Assembly (NCBI GenBank): GCA_963791885.1
Contig: CAWBUL010000005.1
Span: 372,001 to 436,000 of the forward strand
Direction of reading: 5' to 3'
Source of the DNA: CAVSUZ01 sp963791885
GTDB taxonomy: Bacteria; Pseudomonadota; Alphaproteobacteria; Acetobacterales; Acetobacteraceae
Length of the DNA stretch: 64,000 bases
Part shown: piece after piece, positions 27,272-35,386 of the stretch
Position numbering within the stretch: the stretch's first letter is position 1
How the letters are laid out: each line of letters begins with the position of its first letter
Position numbers and translations under genes: made by a program
The notes under the pieces: generated by a model
Databases searched by the model: none
Seen by the model: only the letters and a program-made list of their open reading frames with translations
Told to the model about the DNA's origin: nothing

Positions 27272-28141
27272 TCAGGCCGCCAATTTCGTTGTTTCTATTC
27301 CTCCGACTTCAGTCGCGGCATACGCCTCGTCAGGAGTGAGCCCGCCCAGTGCTGAGTGAGGCCGGTGACCGTTGTAGTAACTGATCCACCGGGCCAGTCC
27401 CGTTCGCAGCTCCGAGCCCGTTTCAAACGCGTGCAGATAGACGCACTCGTATTTCAGACTACGCCACAGCCGTTCGATGAACACGTTGTCCATCCACCGG
27501 CCGCGGCCGTCCATCGAGATCCGCACACCAGCGCCGGTCAGCACCTCCGTAAATCGTGGCGAGGTGAACTGGCTCCCCTGATCGCTGTTGAAGATGTCCG
27601 GCCGGCCAAACCGCACCAGCGCTTCCTCCAACGCAGCGACGCAGAACTCCACATCCATGGTGTTCGACAAACGCCAGCTCAGCACCCGCCGCGTCGCCCA
27701 ATCCATCACCGCGACCAGATAGAGGAAGCCGCGCCGCATCGGAATATAGGTGATATCCGCACACCAGACCTGGTTCGGCCGATCGACCACGAGATCGCGT
27801 AGCAGATACGGGTAGATCCGGTGCTCGGGATGCGGAACCGTGGTCCGCGGCCGCTGGTAGATCGGCGTCAGCCCCATCGTCGCCATCAGCCGCCGCACCC
27901 GCTTGCGGCCGACAGCGTGACCCAGACGGCGCAGATGACGCGTCATCTGCCGCGATCCATACCACGGCGTTTCCAGGAACTGCTCGTCGAGCAGCCGCAT
28001 CAGCAGCAGGTTCTCCGCCGTCTCCAGTGCCGCCGCGCGGTAAAACGTGGAGCGGCCCATCGACACCAGCGCGCACTGCCGTGCAACCGAAAGGTGCGGA
28101 TGGCCCGGCTCAATCATCGATCGCCTTCGATCCACGCTCAT
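27272..28141 (-). CDS. IS3-family transposase orfB (DDE integrase core)
   Basis: Catalytic part of the transposase. Starts around MSVDRRRSMIEPGHPHLSV. It holds the HTH_21-type region WYGSRQMTRHLRRLGHAVGR, the rve core with the first Asp in VWCADITYIPMRRGFLYL, the second in FNSDQGSQFTS and the Glu in NVFIERLWRSLKYE. It is normally made as a fusion with orfA by -1 frameshifting; a T6 run followed by GGCG (minus strand, 28159-28164 region) lies where the two frames overlap. Confidence 0.9.
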   Translation of the reverse strand: MSVDRRRSMIEPGHPHLSVARQCALVSMGRSTFYRAAALETAENLLLMRLLDEQFLETPWYGSRQMTRHLRRLGHAVGRKRVRRLMATMGLTPIYQRPRTTVPHPEHRIYPYLLRDLVVDRPNQVWCADITYIPMRRGFLYLVAVMDWATRRVLSWRLSNTMDVEFCVAALEEALVRFGRPDIFNSDQGSQFTSPRFTEVLTGAGVRISMDGRGRWMDNVFIERLWRSLKYECVYLHAFETGSELRTGLARWISYYNGHRPHSALGGLTPDEAYAATEVGGIETTKLAA

Positions 28142-28422
28142 CGACCGAAGGCTTTCGCCAAAAAATCGCGTTCCACCACCAGCTGCCCGATCTTGGCGTG
28201 CAGTTTCTCCACCTCTTCTTCCCGGGCGACTTCCTTCGCTTCCGTCTTGCCCGAGAACACCGACGATAGCCCGTCCACCGCCTGGCGCTTCCACTCGCTG
28301 ACCATCGTCTGATGCACACCGCGCTTCGTCGCCAGCTGCGCCGTCGTCAGCTCACCGCGCAGTGCCTCAAGGGCAACCTTCGCCTTGAATTCCGCCGAAT
28401 ATCGCTTCCGTTTGCCCGTCAT
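28138..28422 (-). CDS. IS3-family transposase orfA (helix-turn-helix)
   Basis: DNA-binding part of the transposase, 94 residues: MTGKRKRYSAEFKAKVALEA, then the HTH (TTAQLATKRGVHQTMVSEWK) and a leucine-zipper-like end (EEEVEKLHAKIGQLVVERDF). The start at 28422 is the usual one for this family; the frame stays open 30 bases upstream. Confidence 0.9.
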   Translation of the reverse strand: MTGKRKRYSAEFKAKVALEALRGELTTAQLATKRGVHQTMVSEWKRQAVDGLSSVFSGKTEAKEVAREEEVEKLHAKIGQLVVERDFLAKAFGR

Positions 28423-28485
28423 CGGGTCCGTCCTCCAGCCAGGGCGAACCAAGCTTAACCCCCTGTCCCAGTTTCCGGGACCACC

Positions 28486-28644
28486 TCAATCCGCCAACGC
28501 ATGCGTCGCCACCCCCTGCTCCAGATCGTCGAGGTATTTGAGGAACAGCATCCGCGATGTCTGCTCCGTGTAATCCAGCACTGTCATGCAGGCCGCCTCT
28601 TTCCAGAGGACGTCATCGATATTCTTGAAGGTTTGTTCGAACAT
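28486..28644 (-). pseudogene. hsdM: type I restriction-modification methyltransferase HsdM, N-terminal fragment cut by the IS3 element
   Basis: The first 50 residues of an HsdM are intact: MFEQTFKNIDDVLWKEAACM, then LDYTEQTSRMLFLKYLDDLE, the classic opening of the M subunit. The frame ends in a TGA made by the first bases of the IS3 element, so the IS removed or displaced everything after residue 52, including the SAM-binding and NPPF motifs. No hsdM sequence is found on the other side of the IS. A good ribosome site, AAGGAAATAAC, precedes the ATG. hsdS and hsdR are absent from the window. The upstream gene on the same strand is the Fic protein. Confidence 0.9.
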
Positions 28645-28784
28645 GTTATTTCCTTAACATATGAAAATGAATTAGCAAGCCGATTTATCCGGGTCCGGAT
28701 CTGCACTCGCGCTCCGGCATCGCGCAAATTCGTCCGGACCATGCACGTTCTGACCGTTGCGTCGCCCCGCTCTTCGAGGACCGG

Positions 28785-30335
28785 TCATGTCTGTTCGGTC
28801 TCGAAGGACTCGCCGTATATCGCCTCTACGCGCTGCGCCTCCTCATCAGTCAATTCGCTGAACTCCTGCGTCCGGGCGCGCTGTGACAGGCGGCCGTCGT
28901 TCTGGGAGAGAAAGCGGAAGAGGAGGTCGATCAGGCGCTCGGGCATGTCGAGGAAGGCCTCAACCTGGCGGCGGAAATCGTCGTAGCGCTCCAGGAAGCG
29001 CGTCTCGGCGGGAAGATCCTCTTCGATCGTCTTTTGGACACAGGCATAGAGAAATTCCGCGTGCGGCGTGGCGTCGAAGTAGCGGTAGAAGTCGCCGGTG
29101 TCATTCAGGACGCGGACGTTGAATTCCGGCGTCGGCTCCCATTCGATCAGCGGCAGCAGGCGCCGGGAATAGCTCTCCAGCACCTGCCGGTAATCGTCGA
29201 TCCGCTCCAGGATAGCGGCGGAGACGGGGAACACGACGCCGGGCGGATTGAAGCCGCGCTCGGCCAGGATGTGATGGATCAGGTAGCGGTGAATCCGGCC
29301 GTTGCCGTCCTCGAAGGGGTGTGCATAGACGAAGCCGAAGGCGAGCACGGCGGCGGCGATGACGGCGTCAAGCGCCTGGGCGGGGCCGCGGTCGAAAGCG
29401 ATCATGCCGTCGATGAGAGAGGACAGATCCTCCGGCCGCGCGTCGATATGATCGGGCAGCGGCATGCGGGTTTCGCGGTCATGCTCACCCACGAAACCGC
29501 CCTCCTCCCGGAAGCCGAGCTTTATAAACCGCGCGTCGCCCATGACGATCTTCTGCAGGCGCAGCAACTCGTCGCGGTCCAGGACCTGACGCCCTGCCTC
29601 GCCGATCGCCCTGCCCCATCTCTGGATGCGGTCGTGCGGCGGACGCTCGCCTTCAATGGCGTAGCTCGCCCGGGAATCCTTCAGCAGCAGGAAGGCCGCC
29701 GTGCGGGCCAGAAGATCGCGCGGCACGTCGGCAACGGTTTCACGGGCGCGATCGGACAGGTTCAGGCTGATGAAGCCGTCCAGGGCCTGCGTGCGGAAGA
29801 CCAGAGGGCAAAAGCCGGCTGTGCCCGGCAGGTTGTTCTTGACCCGGTAGCGCGGCGCGTTCTCGCCTTTAGCGGCGTATTGCTGCTCCGGATCGACGAC
29901 CGGGACGTAGCGGCCGCCTGGGGCGTCCGGCAGGTTCAGCCGCGCGCCGGTCAGCCACTCGTAGAGGAACCAGATGCGCCGGGCGTAGCTGCCGGTCGAT
30001 TTGTCACGGACCAGGGTTTCGATCGCGCCGGCGCCCGCCACCAGAAACAGGCGCTTGAGCACAGCCAGGTCCAAGCCTTCGTATTTGAGGGCAAAGGTCA
30101 GATGCCCTTCGAGCGTGGCATGCGGCGCGTGGCGCGGGGTCATGATGCGCCAGCCCCCCTCCTCCGTGATGCGGTGGCGCTCGCCGATGGCGGACAGGGT
30201 CCGCGGCAAGGGGATCTGCAGGTCGAACGCGCCAATCAGGGCGCTGTAGCCCGCCGGGGTTGCCCGCTCGGGAAGGCGCCTTTCCTGAAAAACCGTCACC
30301 GGCCCTGAAAAATGGTGCTGCGTGGCGGCGGCCAT
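28785..30335 (-). CDS. Fic-domain AMPylase (class II, with its own inhibitory helix)
   Basis: Fic proteins transfer AMP (or related groups) to hydroxyl residues of target proteins. The active-site loop VYAHPFEDGNGRIHRYLIHH matches the canonical HPFx(D/E)GNGRxxR. The motif SYAIEGE near residue 225 fits the inhibitory (S/T)xxxE(G/N) signature and lies N-terminal to the Fic core, which defines class II self-inhibited Fic proteins. At 516 residues it also carries a long N-terminal region and a C-terminal helical extension. It is upstream of, and co-directional with, the hsdM remnant (140 bp gap). Fic genes are often found inside type I restriction operons, so this one probably belonged to the lost hsd locus. 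The target is unknown. The gene appears intact. Confidence 0.9.
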   Translation of the reverse strand: MAAATQHHFSGPVTVFQERRLPERATPAGYSALIGAFDLQIPLPRTLSAIGERHRITEEGGWRIMTPRHAPHATLEGHLTFALKYEGLDLAVLKRLFLVAGAGAIETLVRDKSTGSYARRIWFLYEWLTGARLNLPDAPGGRYVPVVDPEQQYAAKGENAPRYRVKNNLPGTAGFCPLVFRTQALDGFISLNLSDRARETVADVPRDLLARTAAFLLLKDSRASYAIEGERPPHDRIQRWGRAIGEAGRQVLDRDELLRLQKIVMGDARFIKLGFREEGGFVGEHDRETRMPLPDHIDARPEDLSSLIDGMIAFDRGPAQALDAVIAAAVLAFGFVYAHPFEDGNGRIHRYLIHHILAERGFNPPGVVFPVSAAILERIDDYRQVLESYSRRLLPLIEWEPTPEFNVRVLNDTGDFYRYFDATPHAEFLYACVQKTIEEDLPAETRFLERYDDFRRQVEAFLDMPERLIDLLFRFLSQNDGRLSQRARTQEFSELTDEEAQRVEAIYGESFETEQT

Positions 30336-30560
30336 GAAAATCGTGCCCTCGTTCTGAAATTCGGTTCGGATCGCCGCGATCCGTGAAAACTGATCCTACC
30401 GGATGAATAGCGAGTCTGCAATGGTTATCTTCATGAAAAACGAACCTGGGCGAGGATTGCTGGCAATCCCCGGTTCGGCCGGGCGTCGCTACCGCCTGCC
30501 CTGGCCGCGCTCTCGCCGGGCGGTAAAAGCAGGCCATGGGTGTAGTCGGTGAGCGCTAAT

Positions 30561-30630
30561 GCCCGGTTCCGCGGAATTTCAGGCAACACAGTACACCTGC
30601 GGACGCGCCGCTGGCAGAATTGCCAATAGT
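30561..30630. repeat. copy A of an imperfect 70-bp direct repeat, possible IS end
   Basis: Starts GCCCGGTTCCGCGGAATTTC and shares its spacing and most bases with 30760-30830 (both hold AACACxGTACACCTG and GGACGCGCCG). Read on the minus strand, copy B contains several TGTCCG/GTCCGA words, a pattern reminiscent of the multiple end repeats of IS21-like elements. Confidence 0.7.
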
Positions 30631-30759
30631 GTAACCGTCGCAACGGCTGGGTCTACCCATGAGCGCGCTCTAAGGGCGGGAAGCGCGTCGACAGGCAAGT
30701 TTCACTAAAATGCCGGCTTTCAGCAATCGTTGAAATAGGGGCCTCCAGTGAAATTCCTT

Positions 30760-30830
30760 GCCCGGTTTCGCGGAAATTCGGACAACACGGTACACCTGTC
30801 GGACGCGCCGTTGGGAGAAGTCGGACATAC
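30760..30830. repeat. copy B of the imperfect 70-bp direct repeat
   Basis: Starts GCCCGGTTTCGCGGAAATTC, 199 bases after copy A, in the same orientation. No transposase gene lies between or beside the two copies, so if they are IS ends the element has been lost. Confidence 0.7.
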
Positions 30831-30899
30831 CCGCCTCCCCGGCCGACTCCCAGACTCCATCCAAATTAGCCAAATAATTTCGGAAAATCCTGAGAACTG

Positions 30900-31592
30900 A
30901 TGGGCGGTTACCGAAGCGGACGAACCGGACGCTGGCCAACCGTGGAGGGATGCGCATCGTTGGTCCTGAGCGTTGACGCGATCACGCGACCGATCCGAGA
31001 GGAAATGCGCCGCCTCGGCTTCCAGGCGATCCCGGAGGACCGGCGGATCGATATTCCCTGGTGCGCTCTCCGATGGACCAGACATGGCGAAACCGAGCCG
31101 TGGGCCGAGGTCGAATTCCGGCTTGAATTGCGCCCGCACGGGGGCACGGCCTGGCTGCGCTATGACATCGACCACGACAGTGGCCCGACTGGGCCACAGG
31201 AATATCCGGTCCAAATGGTAACCACTCCCTGCCGGTTCGGTGGCCAGCGCTGGTGGTGGCTGTGCCCAGCGACAGGAAGGCAGGTCAGCAAGCTGTATCT
31301 CCCGAATGGTGGCACACGCTTCCTGAGCCGTGGGCCGGGCGCCTACAGGCTGGCCTACGCCAGCCAGCGGCACGGACGGGTGAATTGGATGCACGCGCGG
31401 AGCCGGCGGCTGTATGCCCGCCTGGGCGCCGACTACTATGGCCCAATCGGAGATGGCTGGCCTGATAAGCCCAAGGGTATGCGGTGGCGGACGTACAGCG
31501 CGATCTGCGACCGGTTGAACGAGCAAGAATATGGCCTGAATCTGGACCTCTTGCGCTGCGTGGAGCGGCTGACGCGGCGCAGCAGACGGTGA
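30900..31592 (+). CDS. uncharacterised protein, intact paralogue of the gene at 3174
   Basis: Function unknown. The 230-residue product begins MGGYRSGRTGRWPTVEGCAS, a glycine/arginine-rich opening followed by a conserved 'VE' segment, and has a two-part body: LCPATGRQVSKLYLPNGGTR and GAYRLAYASQRHGRVNWMHA. It ends with a basic helix (MRWRTYSAICDRLNEQE). A cysteine and several aromatic residues recur at the same places in the 3.2-kb paralogue, and I recall many uncharacterised relatives in alphaproteobacteria, often near mobile elements. No catalytic motif is evident. Transcribed away from the Fic gene; the first clearly intact plus-strand gene to the right of the defence block. Confidence 0.75.
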   Translation: MGGYRSGRTGRWPTVEGCASLVLSVDAITRPIREEMRRLGFQAIPEDRRIDIPWCALRWTRHGETEPWAEVEFRLELRPHGGTAWLRYDIDHDSGPTGPQEYPVQMVTTPCRFGGQRWWWLCPATGRQVSKLYLPNGGTRFLSRGPGAYRLAYASQRHGRVNWMHARSRRLYARLGADYYGPIGDGWPDKPKGMRWRTYSAICDRLNEQEYGLNLDLLRCVERLTRRSRR

Positions 31593-31876
31593 CTGAAGTA
31601 CTACCTGCGCTTCCGGGGATATTACGGGAGAACTAGCGACTCCCTGACGCTCGGCCTATCCGAGGTGAGGATTCACCATCCCTCGGCCATGCGTTGCGAT
31701 ACATTGCGAGGTCATCGATCTCCGGGGCCGGATCCGCGTGCCTGACGTGATCATGGATTTCGCATGCATCCCGGACCGAAAGTATCATGGCTGTTGCTGA
31801 CCGGTCTTCGAAGGGTTGCTTACTGACAACCCGAAAGAGCCTAGTTAAGGCCGTCAAACCTGTACCGGATTTCCAA
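31593..31876. other. short non-coding stretch
   Basis: A minus-strand frame (31633-31857) contains ILSVRDACEIHDHVRHADPA, which has a faintly protein-like composition, but nothing else supports it. No terminator or repeat seen. Confidence 0.3.
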
Positions 31877-31999
31877 ATGAGCCGCTATCGCATCACCCGA
31901 CTGCTGACTGCTGATGGTTCGGACCCGCGGTATCGGGTCAAGGACGCGGATCAAGCGCATGAACGAACGATGACGGAGAGCCAGTTTTCGTCCGGCTGA
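31877..31999 (+). CDS. very small hypothetical protein, 40 aa
   Basis: Function unknown. Reads MSRYRITRLLTADGSDPRYR followed by VKDADQAHERTMTESQF. The 'YRI...DG.DPRYRVK...HER...E' pattern recurs, as far as I recall, in short alphaproteobacterial proteins, which is the main reason for listing it. The start could be further upstream in the same frame (31787), but that extension is not protein-like. Confidence 0.5.
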   Translation: MSRYRITRLLTADGSDPRYRVKDADQAHERTMTESQFSSG

Positions 32000-32081
32000 C
32001 ACGCGGGCCCTCACGGCCCGAAACGAACACCTATCGGTAGCCGCAGACGGACGCACGGCGGTTAGCTAATGGGCGCCCCCC

Positions 32082-32252
32082 TTAGGAGTCGCCATTCTCA
32101 CCGACGCTCTCGTCCGCCTCGCGTTCAAGTTCCTCCGGTGTGCCGATCAAGTGCTCAACCATGCGCTCAACCATGCGTGGGTCGGACATCATCCGAGCAA
32201 TGTTCCGGTAGCGCCTTGCACGCCGTCTCTTCCATAAAGTCCCTGAACCGAC
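32082..32252 (-). CDS. small charged hypothetical protein
   Basis: Function unknown. The core is RYRNIARMMSDPRMVERMVE followed by HLIGTPEELEREADES. It is strongly helical and charged. The start is uncertain: GTG 32252, or an ATG at 32192 giving MMSDPRMVERMVEHL. It is the first of two small minus-strand genes here but faces away from any obvious partner. Confidence 0.4.
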   Translation of the reverse strand, partial: VGSGTLWKRRRARRYRNIARMMSDPRMVERMVEHLIGTPEELEREADESVGENGDS

Positions 32253-32314
32253 TCTGAGACAGAGCGTGGCGGGGTCACGGTCACTTGTCCGAGTCATAGA
32301 AGTGTGCCAGCGAC

Positions 32315-32354
32315 AAAAGAAAGCGCCCGACGTGGTCTCCCACCTTGGGCGCTC
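32315..32354 (-). terminator. rho-independent terminator for the secreted protein at 32373
   Basis: On the minus strand AGCGCCC (32353-32347) pairs with GGGCGCT (32328-32322), with an inner GTGG/CCAC stem, followed by TTCTTTTG. It lies 20 bases after the stop of the gene at 32373-32678. Confidence 0.75.
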
Positions 32355-32372
32355 TGACCGACTAGATTGCTG

Positions 32373-32678
32373 TTATTGAGCGCTGGTCTGCTGACCGTTC
32401 ACGGTCGGTACTGAACCCGTTACCGTTTGACCGTTCATGGTCTTCATCTGCGGACCCTGGCCGACCCAGTGATTGCTGTTGTTCGCAGAGCCAGTCGGCG
32501 TTGTCGGCGATACGCCGTAGCTCGGCGGAACAGCGTTCTGACTGCCTTCCGCCGCTGAGGTGGACGTGTTCGGCGGAGTAGCGCCGCCATTTCCGCCGCC
32601 GCCGTTTCCACCAGCAGCGAAAGCCGGCGAAGCCAAGCACAAAGCCATGGCGGCGATCAGTGCGGACGTGTTCTTCAT
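32373..32678 (-). CDS. secreted glycine/asparagine-rich small protein, 101 aa
   Basis: Function unknown. ATG 32678 gives a clean Sec signal peptide, MKNTSALIAAMALCLASPAF followed by Ala-Ala, with cleavage expected after residue 21 or 22. The mature part is low-complexity: AGGNGGGGNGGATPPNTST, then serine, proline, threonine and asparagine. It has no cysteines and no recognised domain. A strong terminator follows. It is probably a periplasmic or extracellular protein. The longer upstream frame is not coded. Confidence 0.7.
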   Translation of the reverse strand: MKNTSALIAAMALCLASPAFAAGGNGGGGNGGATPPNTSTSAAEGSQNAVPPSYGVSPTTPTGSANNSNHWVGQGPQMKTMNGQTVTGSVPTVNGQQTSAQ

Positions 32679-33002
32679 TGATGCGTCTCCGAAATTGACC
32701 TTCGGTAGAACGCGGCCCGAACGGTTGGGTTTGCCGGTGAGCCTCCACCCCCGATACCGCAGTGGGGATCGACTATACGATATCGCAGCCGCGAACGGCT
32801 GCGCCCAATCCTGCCTCGTGAAGGGCTGGGCGCGCAGCAGGAACATACGTTCACATGTCCGGGTTGGACGATGTGATTGCTTCTGCCGATCGAGTGGAGG
32901 AAGCCTGAAGCGACGGACGACGAGTTGCGCACTGAAGCGGAAGAATGCCCAGCCTTCACCTGATTGCCGCCGCATTGGGCCTTACCCGGAAACTTGCGGC
33001 CG

Positions 33003-33158
33003 ATGAGAGGCAAAACGCTCTCAGGCCTGCGTCATGTTTTGGTGGTTATAGGGGTCGGCGCGGCGTTGTTCGTTGTTACCGTCGGGCTTTATGCGGCCAC
33101 GTGGTGGGCCGTAAGCGGCCTGTGGTGCCATATAGCCGTTTGGCTGGCTTGGGCCTGA
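33003..33158 (+). CDS. small membrane protein, 51 aa
   Basis: Function unknown. MRGKTLSGLRHVLVVIGVGA starts a protein that is almost wholly hydrophobic: one helix (LVVIGVGAALFVVTVGLYAA) and a second, tryptophan-rich segment (WAVSGLWCHIAVWLAWA). The N-terminus is basic, so it should face the cytoplasm. No ribosome site is clear; listed because of its consistent membrane character. Confidence 0.4.
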   Translation: MRGKTLSGLRHVLVVIGVGAALFVVTVGLYAATWWAVSGLWCHIAVWLAWA

Positions 33159-33238
33159 GGGCTAGGCATGCCACGAATGGTGGCTGAAATGTGGGCTGCA
33201 TGAAGTGATGAAGAATTATATAGCGATTTCAATCAGTT

Positions 33239-33823
33239 GACGCTCTCCATGGCGGAGGCACGCTCCGCCTCACCGTCTGGCAGAACCTGCTCATCAGCGA
33301 CGTGCCCGACGACAAGCTGGATGCGGCACGCGAAGCACTAAACGCCCTCGGCCTCGACTGGCGAGCCAGCCATCTGCGCGGCGGCCTGGTCGCCTGCACG
33401 GGCAATGCCGGCTGCAAATTCTCCGCCTCCGACACCAAGCGCCACGCGGCGGCGCTCGCGGACTACCTCGAACAGCACATCACCATCGACCAGCCGGTGA
33501 ACATCCATCTGACCGGCTGCCACCACTCCTGCGCCCAGCACTACGTCGCCGATATCGGCCTGCTCGCCGCCAAGGTCGAACAAGGGGACGACCTGGTCGA
33601 AGGCTACGACGTGTTCGTCGGCGGTGGCGCCGGGCAAGAGCAGAAGCTCGGCCGCCTCGTGCGCGACAAGGTCGTGTTCGACGACGTGCCGCCTCTCGTG
33701 CTGATCATGTTCCGCACCTGGCAGGACGAGGCGCCGAACCAGACCTTCCAGGCCTACACCGCGGCTCTGTCGGACGAAGACCTCCGCTGCTTTGGTGCGC
33801 GCGTGCCGGAGCCGGTCGGATGA
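33239..33823 (+). pseudogene. siroheme nitrite/sulfite reductase haemoprotein, C-terminal third only
   Basis: Ferredoxin- or flavoprotein-dependent siroheme/4Fe-4S reductase (NirA/CysI type), reducing sulfite or nitrite by six electrons in assimilation. Family sequence is readable from HGGGTLRLTVWQNLLISDVP at about 33248, before any start codon, through VACTGNAGCKFS and LTGCHHSCAQHYVADIGLL, which hold the cysteine ligands of the second half (C-x5-C...C-x3-C pattern). Roughly the first 350-400 residues are gone; the DNA to the left of about 33236 is unrelated. A product from GTG 33302 (173 residues) would lack the first half of the fold. It overlaps the next gene by ATGA, marking a former operon with the flavoprotein and cysG. 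Confidence 0.88.
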
Positions 33824-35383
33824 ACGCCGTCTCGCCGCCCATCCCGCTGATCCCGGACAACGCCCCCTTCAGCCCGGCGCAGCGGGCGTGGCTGAACGGC
33901 TTCCTCGCCGGTCTCTACGGCGGTGTCTCAGGCGCCGGCCTCTCAATCGGCACCCCGCCCGAGCCCGAACCCGAAGACCTGCCCTGGCACGATCCGACCC
34001 TCGAACTCGGCGAGCGCATGACGCTCGCCGAGGGCAAGCCGCTCAAGGACCGCCTCATGGCCGCGATGGGCCAACTCGATTGCGGTCAGTGCGGCTATCT
34101 GTGCCGGTCCTACGCCGACGCGCTGGCCGAGGGGGCGAGAAGCCACGACCTCCCTCTGCGTCCCCGGCGGCAAGCCCACCGCCCGCACCGCCAAAGCCTT
34201 GCTCGCCTCCGTCCCCGCGAGCCTTGCGCAGCAGGGGGTGGCGGCCCAGGGCGGACCGGACCAGCGCAGCGGTCGGTCTCTCGCACCCATCAAAATACTC
34301 GCGGCCGAGCGCCTGGCCGGTCCCGGCTCATCCAAGGACGTGCGGCATGTCGTGATCGACCTCGCCAACTCCGGCCTCACCTACGAACCCGGCGACTCCC
34401 TCGGCCTCGCACCCCGCATCGATCCGGCCCTCGTCCAGGCCACCCTCGTCGCCCTCGGCATCCGAAGCAGCGATCCCGTGCCCTGCCCGGACGGTGTCAG
34501 CCGCCCCGCCGCCGAGGCCTTCGGCGCTTATCTCGACATCGCACGGCCGCTCGACCGAACGCTCGACCTCCTGGCCATGAGCGCCCGCTATCCGCAGCAC
34601 GCCGAGACGCTGGCCAAGCTCTCCGAAGGCATCGACGGCATCGAGCCTGCCGACGCCGACCTCCTCGACCTGCTCATCGCCTTCCCCTCGGCTCGGCCAT
34701 CACTGGCCGATCTGGCGGTCTCGCTGCCACCGCTCCGGCCCCGCCTCTACTCCATCGCCTCCTCGCCCCGAGCGTCCAAAGGCCAGGTGCATCTCTGCGT
34801 CTCAGTCGTGCGGGACACCCGGCGCGGCCGCACCCGCCGCGGCATTGCCAGCGGTTTCCTGGCCAACGAGGCAACCGCGTCCGGCGACATCGGCGCCTAC
34901 ATCCAGACCAGCCATTTCCGCCTGCCGGACGATCCCGCCGTCCCCATCATCATGGTCGGGCCGGGCACCGGCATCGCGCCCTTTCGTGCCTTCCTCGCCG
35001 ACCGCGCCCAAGCAGGCGCCCGCGGCCGGATGTGGCTGTTCTTCGGTGAGCGCACCCGCGCCGACGACTTCCTCTACCGCACCGAACTGGAATCCTGGCT
35101 CCGCGACGGCACCCTGACCCGGCTCGACACCGCGTTCTCCCGCGACCAGGCGGGCAAGGTCTACGTGCAGGATCGCATGGCGGAAACCGCCGCCGACCTC
35201 TGGCGCTGGCTCCAGGACGGCGCCCGCTTCTACGTCTGCGGCGACGCCACCCGTATGGCCAAGGACGTCGATACAGCCTTGCGCCGCATCGCCATGGCCG
35301 AAGGCCGGATGAACGAGGCCCAGGCCCGGGACTGGATCGTCTCCCTCGCCCGACAGAACCGTTATTTGCGGGACGTCTACTGA
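33820..35383 (+). CDS. sulfite reductase flavoprotein-like subunit (FAD/NADPH), frameshift near 34135
   Basis: Passes electrons from NADPH through FAD to the haemoprotein partner. The N-terminal part (MNAVSPPIPLIPDNAPFSPA) lacks a flavodoxin domain but has the cysteine cluster QLDCGQCGYLCRSYADALAE (C-x2-C-x3-C), possibly an Fe-S site. After GAG at 34130 two extra G and, a few bases later, one missing G would explain why the sequence resumes one frame over as ATTSLCVPGGKPTARTAKA. Then come the FAD-binding RLYSIASSP, the NADPH loop GPGTGIAPFRAFL, YVCGDATRMAKDV and a C-terminal aromatic end (RYLRDVY). If real, the shift inactivates it; read error in a GC-rich run is equally likely. Confidence 0.8.
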
Positions 35384-35386
35384 CCC

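Larger units (their letters stand above)
27211..28488. mobile_element. IS3-family insertion sequence, 1278 bp
   Basis: Terminal inverted repeats begin TGAGGTGGTCCCG at 27211 and, as complement, TGAGGTGGTCCCGG at 28488. Inside are the overlapping orfA and orfB of an IS3-family transposase on the minus strand. The three bases flanking each end (GTC and ATC) do not match, so no target duplication is visible; this suggests that an adjacent deletion or recombination removed one side. It separates the helicase-nuclease gene from an hsdM fragment. Confidence 0.9.
30336..30899. other. 564-bp non-coding stretch carrying two copies of a degenerate repeat
   Basis: No convincing protein frame on either strand. 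It holds the pair of related 70-base sequences listed separately and presumably the promoters of the Fic gene (leftwards) and of the gene at 30900 (rightwards). Confidence 0.5.

Noticed and set aside
27205..28491. Three-base target duplication for the IS3 element
   Set aside because: The flanks are GTC and ATC; shifting the ends by one base does not make them match either.
31633..31857. Minus-strand frame with a faintly protein-like centre
   Set aside because: Only about 40 residues look plausible, with no start context, no relatives recalled and no neighbouring partner.
33820..35049. Uninterrupted 409-codon plus-strand frame
   Set aside because: Only the first ~105 codons are flavoprotein sequence; after about 34135 the real sequence is in the next frame and this one is an arginine-proline-rich shadow.
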